Shown here: positions 6,333-11,650 of the stretch, one piece after another
How the letters are laid out: the number at the start of each line of letters is the position of its first letter
How positions within the stretch are numbered: position 1 is the first letter of the stretch
Origin: an uncultured Methanomassiliicoccales archaeon
Lineage (GTDB): Archaea > Thermoplasmatota > Thermoplasmata > Methanomassiliicoccales > Methanomethylophilaceae
DNA: 11,650 bases
Assembly: GCA_934234005.1 (NCBI GenBank)
Contig: CAKQHC010000044.1
Location: 1-11,650 of the forward strand
Direction: 5' to 3'
Position numbers and translations under genes: made by a program
Notes under the pieces: model-generated
Told to the model about the DNA's origin: nothing
Database searches by the model: none
Seen by the model: the letters and a program-made list of their open reading frames with translations, nothing else

Positions 6333-6930
6333 TTAATAAACAATATTCGATTGCTTCAGAATGCGTTCTATCACAACTTTCGGTCTCTTGCCGTTGAAAC
6401 AGACACCGTACAGAATCAGGTTTTTGCCGAGTCCGTAATGGTATTCTCTGTTCTTGATTTGCTCTATTGTTTCTTCGGCTTCTTTTAGTTGGAATGTTTG
6501 CCGTCCGATTTGGATTTGCTTTTCTTGAATTTGATTACGATATCGGGAAGTCCGGGACGGTTGTGTTTCATTATTATGTCCGCCCTTCCGTTTCCGGCTT
6601 CCTCTTCAAGATAGACTTTGTAGTCTCCCATGCTGCTCATGGCAGCGGATGCGACTATCGGCTGACAGTCGCCCTCGTCTTTCAGGATGATAGAGGGAAC
6701 TTGCTGTAGAACAGATTTTTCATGTTCTTTTCCACGTTCGGTACATCGCCTGCTTTTATGGCTTCGAACATATCGATGAATGAATCCGATTCATCATCGA
6801 ACATTATGTCGATTATCATTGACGAGAATGAATTGCGTATTCCCTTGTTCGGAATAGATATTGTGTACAATTCCTCATCTTTCGCTGCGGATTTCCCAGA
6901 AATATCCAATTCCTGTCTGAGATATTAGCA
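6333..6930 (-). pseudogene. Frameshifted remnant of an AAA-ATPase-like/PD-(D/E)XK nuclease gene
   Basis: Three reading-frame pieces on the minus strand together resemble the C-terminal half of the gene at the right edge. Piece one (about 6925-6682) contains ELYTISIPNKGIRNSF, ending in a TGA. Piece two (about 6701-6490) contains GNGRADIIM and LPDIVIKFKKS, ending in TAA. Piece three (about 6490-6333) contains EAEETIEQIKNREY and LILYGVCFNGKRPKVV, ending in TAA at 6333-6335. Two frame changes are needed, near 6690 and near 6500. The nuclease core should read D-(x)n-ExK, but the Glu is Lys here (IKFKK), so catalysis would be lost even without the frameshifts. The N-terminal ATPase half is missing; upstream of 6930 I find no recognisable remainder. 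It is a decayed, 5'-truncated copy. Confidence 0.8.
6371..6451 (-). repeat. Inverted copy of the window's first 81 bases
   Basis: Read on the minus strand from 6451 to 6371, this segment matches bases 1-81 of the plus strand with 7 mismatches. Both lie at the 3' ends of nuclease-family copies. The two copies are in opposite orientation and flank the exporter, importer and methyltransferase genes. Confidence 0.75.
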
Positions 6931-7148
6931 ATTTGAATTCCTTCGCTTCTTCATTCATGAAGCAATAATTATTGTTGTTCTGTATTTTAAAAAATTCAGC
7001 GGATTCAGCCGATATGTTGCAGTGAATATTCTTGATTCACGGCGTAGACGTTTGATATTTTCAGTAAACAGACAACACCTGACTACAGCCTAAGGTAGTT
7101 GCCGTGTTAGATACCGACATAAATAGATTATATTTCGGGAGATATCCA
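6931..7148. other. AT-rich intergenic stretch, no gene recognised
   Basis: Between the nuclease remnant and the next gene I see no coding potential that I trust. The minus strand has a short open stretch with NEEAKEFKLLISQTGIGY that could be more of the decayed gene, but nothing in it is recognisable. The right end carries the promoter of the next gene. In-frame GTG 7104 would add 15 residues to that gene. Confidence 0.5.
7119..7126 (+). promoter_or_regulatory. TATA-like promoter element for the small membrane protein
   Basis: ATAAATAG is centred about 26 bases before the ATG at 7149, which supports that start over the upstream GTG at 7104, since the GTG would lie before the promoter. Confidence 0.45.
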
Positions 7149-7583
7149 ATGGTTATGAAGGATGGAAAAAATCAATACGCCTTTTTGGGAGTCATTGTCA
7201 TTATACTGTGTATGATATCCTGTCTTTCATATGTTCTATTGTCCGATATTATGAATGCGGATAACAGTCCGGCCTATGTGTCAACATCAGGGGATGTAAG
7301 TTACAATACATACAATGAATCGTCTGCGGAATCTGTGTGTGAATTTATATTGACTCCTTTCGATGGAGACGAGTTGAAGATTGTTTTAATCCTAAAGGAA
7401 AACAGACCGATTAATTACGATTATGTCGGAGATTACAAAATCGGAGGCCATGATACAAAGATGTATTTCAACGGAACAACCACGGCGTATATGGAGGGCA
7501 AGAACATCCTGAGGATAGACTATAATGCGGGCGGGGCAGTACATCATATTTTGAGAAGCGATCTTGCCAACGATACCATTTAA
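7149..7583 (+). CDS. Small membrane-anchored extracellular protein, possibly pilin-like
   Basis: This 144-residue protein is not assigned to a known family. After a short charged N-terminus (MVMKDGKNQY) comes one hydrophobic helix at about residues 11-31 (AFLGVIVIILCMISCLSYVL). A polar Ser/Asn/Tyr-rich linker follows, then a predicted beta-rich domain with DELKIVLILKE and GKNILRIDYNAGG near the end. This arrangement resembles archaeal type IV pilin-like proteins, which have a charged start, one helix and a small beta domain ending in a strand pair, but no clear prepilin peptidase site is seen. The start at 7149 is supported by GGGAG seven to eight bases upstream and by TATA spacing. It precedes the MBL-fold gene by 24 bases, but that gene has its own promoter-like box. 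It is probably cell-surface exposed. Confidence 0.6.
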   Translation: MVMKDGKNQYAFLGVIVIILCMISCLSYVLLSDIMNADNSPAYVSTSGDVSYNTYNESSAESVCEFILTPFDGDELKIVLILKENRPINYDYVGDYKIGGHDTKMYFNGTTTAYMEGKNILRIDYNAGGAVHHILRSDLANDTI

Positions 7584-7584
7584 A
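7579..7584 (+). promoter_or_regulatory. TATA-like promoter element for the MBL-fold/zinc-finger unit
   Basis: TTTAAA overlaps the stop codon of the preceding gene and lies about 26 bases before the ATG at 7608. The ATG has no Shine-Dalgarno motif, so a separate leaderless transcript is likely. The palindrome GCAGTACTGC (7591-7600) lies between the box and the start. Confidence 0.4.
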
Positions 7585-7607
7585 GCTGATGCAGTACTGC
7601 TTCTGTT

Positions 7608-8186
7608 ATGATTCAATTGGATGTTCTCGCAGTAGGAGATCTCAGCCGTGCCGAAGACGGGACAGTCACGGAAGCTCATTCTACGTCCACATTAATCCGT
7701 GCATCCGGGCACAATATAGTTGTGGATCCCAGTGATAAATATATGGAGCCGGCTGTCAGAACATCACTCTCTCAAATCGGAATTTGTCCCGATGAGGTGG
7801 ATATTGTAATTCTCACTCACGCGCACAGAGATCATTCGGAAAATGTCGGTATGTATAAAAATGCCAAAGTGTACATTCATTCAGGCTCGAAAACCGACAT
7901 TCCCAGAACTATAATTATCGATGCGCCCACGTTCAGTCTGTGCGAAGGAGTAAAGTTGATTCACACGCCCGGCCATTGCAACGAAGAAATGAGCGTATTC
8001 GTTGAAGCAGACCGCAAATATGTGTGTGCAGGGGATGCAATACCCCTTGAAGGCAATCTGCGTAAGAATGTACCTCCTGCCATTAACGTGGATGCGAGGC
8101 TTGCGTTGGAAAGTATAAAGAAGATAAGAGAGTACGCAGACGTAGTCATTCCGGGGCATGGATTCCCCTTCATGACGGATCAGTGA
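7608..8186 (+). CDS. MBL-fold metallo-hydrolase
   Basis: Cytoplasmic metallo-beta-lactamase-fold hydrolase of 192 residues, without signal peptide. The two-metal site is complete: HAHRDH at 71-76, His123 in TPGHC, Asp143 in CAGDA and His184 in IPGHG. It is a short, single-domain member, similar in size to the MBLAC1-like and glyoxalase II-like groups; the substrate cannot be inferred. Early residues AHSTSTLI and VVDPSDKY match the usual strand layout before the metal motif. The stop (TGA) overlaps the Shine-Dalgarno motif of the zinc-finger gene, so the two are translationally linked. Since the partner is a conserved archaeal nucleic-acid-type zinc-finger protein, a role in RNA or protein maintenance is possible but unproven. 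Confidence 0.88.
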   Translation: MIQLDVLAVGDLSRAEDGTVTEAHSTSTLIRASGHNIVVDPSDKYMEPAVRTSLSQIGICPDEVDIVILTHAHRDHSENVGMYKNAKVYIHSGSKTDIPRTIIIDAPTFSLCEGVKLIHTPGHCNEEMSVFVEADRKYVCAGDAIPLEGNLRKNVPPAINVDARLALESIKKIREYADVVIPGHGFPFMTDQ

Positions 8187-8187
8187 T
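8183..8187 (+). promoter_or_regulatory. Ribosome binding site setting the zinc-finger gene start
   Basis: GTGAT is complementary to the archaeal 16S 3' end and lies four bases before the ATG at 8192. It favours that ATG over the in-frame GTG at 8183, which is part of the motif. Confidence 0.45.
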
Positions 8188-8191
8188 TCAC

Positions 8192-8866
8192 ATGATTAAG
8201 AGAGCTCTTCCGGACACTTTGTTTTTCGAATGCCCCGACTGCGACGATGAAACCGAACATCAGGTTTTGAAAGGCAGAATGGGCAAAGCATCTATCGAAG
8301 GAACGTTCAGATGCACCCGTTGCAACAAAGTGTCGTCGGAAACGATAAAAATTCCGGAGATTTTGGAAGTTCCCGTAGTTTTCAGCGACGGAGACGTTTC
8401 CGAACAGACCAAGACAACAGTTGAGAGCAATGACATTATTGCACTGGAGGACGAATTCTTCCTCGACGACGGCCGCAGAGTATGCGTTACGCACATTGAT
8501 GTAGAAGACGGATCCAATGTGAAGAAAGCATTGGCTCCCAAAATCAAGAAACTGTGGGTGAAGCAGTTCGATATACTCAGTGTCAAGGTTTCGGTTAACG
8601 ATGACCGTAAAACCTACTCCCTCAGAGTCGAAGCCGAACCCGACGACGAGTTTGTCGTCGGAACACAGCTGGAATTCGAAGATTTCGACTGTCTTATACA
8701 CGCCATAAAGACCAAGCACAGTCTGGTCAAGAGAGGCGCGGCCGAAGCCAGAGACATCACGCGTATCTACGGAAAGATACGCAAGAAGAGATACGACATT
8801 CTCGATTTGGAAGAGGAATTCGACGAGACAGATTACGTTTTGGACGATGATCTGGAAGACGAGTGA
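8192..8866 (+). CDS. HVO_0476-family zinc-finger protein
   Basis: A 224-residue protein of a family conserved across Euryarchaeota and related lineages, function unknown. The N-terminus carries a four-cysteine zinc site: CPDC at about 14-17 and CTRC at about 41-44, separated by the family-typical ETEHQVLKG. A central beta-rich region follows (FFLDDGRRVCVTHIDV, then KIKKLWVKQFD), and a basic stretch near residue 185 (YGKIRKKRYD). The end is strongly acidic (VLDDDLEDE). There is no membrane segment or signal. The gene is coupled to the MBL-fold gene. It ends two bases before the stop of the convergent HAD gene, so its 3' end must overlap the HAD transcript region. The family call rests on the cysteine pattern and overall layout. 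Confidence 0.85.
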   Translation: MIKRALPDTLFFECPDCDDETEHQVLKGRMGKASIEGTFRCTRCNKVSSETIKIPEILEVPVVFSDGDVSEQTKTTVESNDIIALEDEFFLDDGRRVCVTHIDVEDGSNVKKALAPKIKKLWVKQFDILSVKVSVNDDRKTYSLRVEAEPDDEFVVGTQLEFEDFDCLIHAIKTKHSLVKRGAAEARDITRIYGKIRKKRYDILDLEEEFDETDYVLDDDLEDE

Positions 8867-8868
8867 TT

Positions 8869-9519
8869 TTATTCTTCCAGGATGAAATCCAAGCAATCCG
8901 CTATATTGTCCGATTCGACCTTGTGGGTAGCTGCTTCGGCAGTCCACGGGTCGGTCGGATTGAACGCAATCGACATTCCCGAGGCTTTGAACATAGGAAT
9001 GTCCGTGAAGGAGTTGCCTATGGATACGGTTCTTTCGGGAGTTGTTCCGTATTTCCGAATGTAGTCGCGCACGTTGATTCCTTTGTCTTTTAGGTCAACA
9101 TTCATTTTGCCCTCTCCGGTAAGCGTACCGTCTTCGTCGGACAGAATTTCGTCTGCGATAAAATCAGTGAATCCGAATTCGTTTTTCAGCATCTCGGCTG
9201 CCTGCCAGATGCCGCCGCTTATTATCACGCTTTTGATTCCGCATTCGTTCAGACACGCTATTGTTTCCTGAATCCCTCCGATAAGGGGCATGTCGCGAAA
9301 CATCTTGGCAATGTGCGTAACCGTCGTTTTCGGATTTTTTCCTGTCCAGAGGGCTATATCCCTGCGCATAAATTCGGGTTCATCGATCTCACCGTTGCAG
9401 AATGCCCGGTATGCGGGTTCGTTATCCACCTCAAAGCATTGATGAATCCAACACCATGAACTTCTGACTTTGGTGAGTGTTCCGTCCATATCGAAACACA
9501 CGAGATCGTATTTGCGCAT
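8869..9519 (-). CDS. HAD-IB phosphatase, SerB (phosphoserine phosphatase)-like
   Basis: Cytoplasmic phosphatase of 216 residues, matching archaeal SerB-like proteins in length. HAD motif I is FDMDGT (Asp10 nucleophile, Asp12 acid/base), motif II is VIISGG, motif III uses Lys in the GKMNVDLKDKG region, and motif IV is GNSFTDIPMF. The cap between motifs I and II is helical and of the C1 type found in phosphoserine phosphatases. Phosphoserine is the most likely substrate, which would make this the last step of serine synthesis, but HAD-IB enzymes vary and the call is not specific. The start at 9519 was chosen because the family begins just before FDMDGT and a TATA-like box lies about 25 bases upstream; the frame stays open further upstream to 9630 without homology. 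It diverges from the TraB-family gene. Confidence 0.87.
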   Translation of the reverse strand: MRKYDLVCFDMDGTLTKVRSSWCWIHQCFEVDNEPAYRAFCNGEIDEPEFMRRDIALWTGKNPKTTVTHIAKMFRDMPLIGGIQETIACLNECGIKSVIISGGIWQAAEMLKNEFGFTDFIADEILSDEDGTLTGEGKMNVDLKDKGINVRDYIRKYGTTPERTVSIGNSFTDIPMFKASGMSIAFNPTDPWTAEAATHKVESDNIADCLDFILEE

Positions 9520-9538
9520 ACCGTCCGGTATATCGGCT

Positions 9539-9548
9539 AAAGATAATT
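9539..9548 (-). promoter_or_regulatory. TATA-like promoter element for the HAD phosphatase
   Basis: AATTATCTTT on the minus strand is centred about 25 bases upstream of the ATG at 9519. This supports that start rather than any upstream one. Confidence 0.4.
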
Positions 9549-9572
9549 GGTTTTCGAATGTGCTTCCAGCGG

Positions 9573-9583
9573 TTATTTTATTA
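9573..9583 (+). promoter_or_regulatory. TATA-like promoter element for the TraB-thyX unit
   Basis: TTATTTTATTA is centred about 26 bases before the ATG at 9604. A GGGAA motif also lies just before that ATG, so the start has double support. Confidence 0.45.
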
Positions 9584-9603
9584 CCGGACCCATACGGGAA
9601 TGT

Positions 9604-10329
9604 ATGATAACGATAATCGGCACGGGACACGTTTACAAACTGGCGGAGCCTGTTTCGTTCATCGTTAAGAATACATGGCCCGATGCGGTTCTGATAGAGC
9701 TCGACAAATCAAGATACAACACTCTCGTAGCCAATGAAGAGGCAATCAAGAACGGAAAGGAACCGGAGAGCAGTGACAGAATGTCTCCGTTGCTGAAACA
9801 GACTGCGGAATATCAGCAGAAGATGGCCAAAAAGAACGACACTCAGGTCGGCGGGGAATTCCTGGCGGCAATAAACACCGGAAGATTGGCAGGTGCAGAC
9901 ATACTCACGATAGATTCCGATGCTATGAGGGCGATGGAAGAGATGTGGGAAGAGATGTCTTTCGGAGAGCGCATGAGATACAGACTTTCGGGAATGTACG
10001 ATTCTTTGGGCGGTATGAAACGCGTAAAGAAGGTACACAGCGATTTTGCCGCAGACGAGACCAATTATGTAGAGAATATGAGGAAACGTTATCCGACCAT
10101 GGTCAGAAAACTCATCGATGAGAGAAATGAGTATATGGCGGAGCAGATAAACCGTTATTCCGAAAAGTACACGAATATGGTTGTCGTCGTAGGAGATGCC
10201 CATGTGGAAGGCATATGCAGTTTGCTGAATGAGAAGAACATACGTAAAATCAGATTATGCGATATGTTGGATCAGGAACGTATGGCGAAAGTCCGTGACA
10301 TGATATGGAAAGGAGATTGTGAATTATGA
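9604..10329 (+). CDS. TraB/PrgY family protein
   Basis: A 241-residue protein of the TraB/PrgY/TIKI superfamily, which shares conserved Gly-His and Glu motifs thought to form a metal-dependent hydrolase site. Landmarks are IGTGHVYKLA at residues 5-14, VLIELDKSRY near 33 and VVVVGDAHVEGI near residue 197. The middle section is helical and charged (MRAMEEMWEEMSFGERMRYR), with no convincing membrane helix. Bacterial PrgY shuts down pheromone signals; the archaeal role is unknown. The start at 9604 places the conserved GTGH motif at the N-terminus; an earlier in-frame ATG at 9547 would add 19 residues without homology and overlaps the divergent promoter. The stop overlaps the thyX start as ATGA. 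The coupling to thyX is clear in sequence but has no known biochemical reason. Confidence 0.85.
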   Translation: MITIIGTGHVYKLAEPVSFIVKNTWPDAVLIELDKSRYNTLVANEEAIKNGKEPESSDRMSPLLKQTAEYQQKMAKKNDTQVGGEFLAAINTGRLAGADILTIDSDAMRAMEEMWEEMSFGERMRYRLSGMYDSLGGMKRVKKVHSDFAADETNYVENMRKRYPTMVRKLIDERNEYMAEQINRYSEKYTNMVVVVGDAHVEGICSLLNEKNIRKIRLCDMLDQERMAKVRDMIWKGDCEL

Positions 10330-10985
10330 AAGTAAAATTGTTGGCATATACGCAAAACGCGGATGCAATATGTGCTGCATCCGGAAATTCATGTTATTCG
10401 GAAAAGTCGTCTGCCGATCTTATCGATACGATTGATGCCGGTAAAACGTTGTCGCACATAGTGGGAATGGGCCACAACTCGGTCATCGAACATGCTGTGT
10501 TTACATTTTCGGTAGAGGGGGTTTCCAGGGCGCTTACCCATCAACTCGTGAGACACAGAGTAGCTTCGTTTTCACAGCAGAGTCAGAGATATGTTTCGAT
10601 GGATGTTCCGTCTTTTGTAACTCCTCATTCGGTGGAGAACAACGAACGTGCCCTGAAAATTTATAAAGATACGATGAAGGCCATATGGGAAGCATATCGT
10701 GATTTGGAAAAAATCGGTATAAAACCCGAAGATGCGCGTTATTTGCTTCCGAACGGCTGTACCACCAACATTACAATTACCATGAACGCAAGGGAACTTC
10801 TTCATTTCTTTTCGTTGAGATGTTGCGAGAGGGCACAGTGGGAGATACGCGAGATGGCCGAAGAGATGCTTAGGCTATGCAGAGAAGTATCGCCTGTTAT
10901 ATTTTCCAAAGCAGGTCCCGGGTGCGTGAGAGGATCATGCCCCGAAGGGAAGAAATCCTGCGGTCATCCGAAGACGCTTTCCTGA
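10326..10985 (+). CDS. thyX: FAD-dependent thymidylate synthase ThyX
   Basis: Flavin-dependent synthase making dTMP from dUMP with methylene-tetrahydrofolate (or the methanogen equivalent) and NADPH. It is 219 residues, the normal ThyX size, and works as a tetramer. The ThyX signature RHRx7S is RHRVASFSQQS at residues 76-86, followed by QRY. The second conserved block (RYLLPNGCTTNITITMNARE, then HFFSLR and AQWEIR) supplies FAD and dUMP contacts. The C-terminus carries a cysteine-rich tail (CVRGSCPEGKKSC) of the kind seen in several ThyX proteins. AGGAGAT and GTGA lie upstream of the ATG, and the start overlaps the TraB stop, so the two are translationally coupled. A hairpin followed by a T-rich tract lies about 100 bases after the stop. 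Confidence 0.95.
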   Translation: MKVKLLAYTQNADAICAASGNSCYSEKSSADLIDTIDAGKTLSHIVGMGHNSVIEHAVFTFSVEGVSRALTHQLVRHRVASFSQQSQRYVSMDVPSFVTPHSVENNERALKIYKDTMKAIWEAYRDLEKIGIKPEDARYLLPNGCTTNITITMNARELLHFFSLRCCERAQWEIREMAEEMLRLCREVSPVIFSKAGPGCVRGSCPEGKKSCGHPKTLS

Positions 10986-11089
10986 TGTCGAAACAAATGT
11001 ACGCAGTTTATTTTGCAGATTAACGATTGGTTTGTTTGGCACAGGCATGTTCATTCTGCTAGCTAATTTGTGTTTCAATATGTTTAACA

Positions 11090-11117
11090 GAAACAGGGCA
11101 ACTGTTTCATATTTTTG
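11090..11117 (+). terminator. Hairpin with T-rich tail downstream of thyX
   Basis: GAAACAG (11090-11096) and CTGTTTC (11102-11108) form a perfect 7-base stem with loop GGCAA, followed by ATATTTTTG. It suits termination of the TraB-thyX transcript. It lies between convergent genes and may also serve the minus-strand nuclease gene. The bases between the thyX stop and the hairpin hold nothing else I recognise. Confidence 0.55.
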
Positions 11118-11125
11118 TGGCATTC

Positions 11126-11650
11126 TTATTTGATGATTTCCTCCGATAGAGCCGTGAAGTCTTTGCCGTTGAAGCATATGCCGTACGCCAAAATCCTGCC
11201 TTTCATCGAACGGAAGTAATCCTTCTCTCTAATCTGAGACAGAGCACGTTCTGCATATGTCTGCATATCTTTCTTTGCTCTGGATTTCTTCAGTTCGATT
11301 ATGACACTCGGCAATCCTGAACGACGGGGTTTCATGATTATGTCCGCCCTGCCGTTTCCGGATTCTTTTTCCAGATAAACCTCGTACTTCCCTTCGCTGC
11401 CCATCGCGGCGGCTCCGATGATAAGCTGATAATCTTTCTCCTTGGAAAGCAGAATAAACGGAATATTATCATTAAGAATCGTTGTCAATGATCCTTTGAT
11501 CAGACTCATATCATTTCTTTCGAATCCTGCGAACAATTTCTTAAATGTGGATGCCGAACCCTTCTGGATGTGATCGGACATCATTTCTCCGAACACATTA
11601 CGCATCTCGTTGTTCGGTATGGATATTGTATAGTCAAATTCCCCCGGTAT
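11126..11650 (-). CDS. AAA-ATPase-like/PD-(D/E)XK nuclease family protein (C-terminal part, 5' end outside window)
   Basis: The frame stays open through the right edge, so only the C-terminal 174 codons are visible. They begin with the linker motif FDYTISIPNNEMRNVF that in this family joins the N-terminal AAA-ATPase-like domain to the nuclease domain. The PD-(D/E)XK core is intact: GNGRADIIM supplies the Asp and SVIIELKKSRAK the ExK. The end (GRILAYGICFNGKDF) matches the copies at 1-101 and 6333-6930. These proteins are often expanded in gut archaea and Bacteroidales; defence or mobile-element roles have been proposed but not settled. Compared with the remnant at 6333-6930, this copy keeps its frame and catalytic residues, so it may be functional. 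It ends 17 bases from the hairpin stem arm at 11108. Confidence 0.85.
   Translation of the reverse strand: MPGEFDYTISIPNNEMRNVFGEMMSDHIQKGSASTFKKLFAGFERNDMSLIKGSLTTILNDNIPFILLSKEKDYQLIIGAAAMGSEGKYEVYLEKESGNGRADIIMKPRRSGLPSVIIELKKSRAKKDMQTYAERALSQIREKDYFRSMKGRILAYGICFNGKDFTALSEEIIK

Noticed and set aside
9520-9630. A longer HAD phosphatase start at 9630
   Set aside because: The added 37 residues have no family similarity, overlap the divergent TraB start and promoter, and the family begins just before FDMDGT at 9519.
1-11650. CRISPR array, insertion sequence with transposase, rRNA or tRNA genes
   Set aside because: No regularly spaced repeats, no transposase-like protein and no recognisable structural RNA were found on either strand.

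Overview
The window looks archaeal, most likely from a gut-associated methanogen of the order Methanomassiliicoccales (Thermoplasmatota). Evidence for an archaeon: a HVO_0476-family zinc-finger protein, a HemK2/Mtq2-type release-factor methyltransferase, and TATA-like boxes lying about 24-28 bases upstream of most first genes of transcription units, a spacing that implies leaderless mRNAs. The narrower placement is inference from the mix of a dockerin-bearing binding protein, several AAA-ATPase-like/PD-(D/E)XK nuclease copies and thyX. All 13 readable coding ends use TAA or TGA and none uses TAG, which fits a lineage where UAG may be reassigned to pyrrolysine but does not prove it.

Layout. 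Bases 1-101 hold the 3' end of a nuclease-family gene (+). Bases 145-2110 (-) form a two-gene unit: a MATE exporter followed 4 bases later by a HemK2-like methyltransferase. A 100-base divergent control region with three TGCAT motifs separates this unit from an importer unit at 2211-5500 (+). That unit encodes a FecCD/BtuC-type permease and, overlapping it by an ATGA junction, a 735-residue protein joining an ABC ATPase, a transmembrane anchor, a dockerin-like calcium-loop pair and an extracellular metal-chelate/corrinoid-type binding domain. A class I methyltransferase (5511-6251, -) converges on it, with a hairpin between them. Bases 6333-6930 (-) carry a frameshifted remnant of the nuclease family.

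The right half is mostly housekeeping. It holds a small membrane-anchored, possibly pilin-like protein, an MBL-fold hydrolase coupled to the HVO_0476 zinc-finger gene, a HAD phosphatase (-), and a divergent TraB-family gene coupled to thyX. The window ends in a third nuclease-family copy (-), cut by the edge.

The most unusual item is the ATPase-dockerin-binding-protein fusion: a complete ABC importer from two polypeptides. It comes with a caution. The junction contains a run of seven A's, and removing one A would turn the fusion into two conventional overlapping genes, with the second starting at an ATG already present. The fusion is therefore either a real novel architecture, a slippage-controlled one, or a one-base sequence error.
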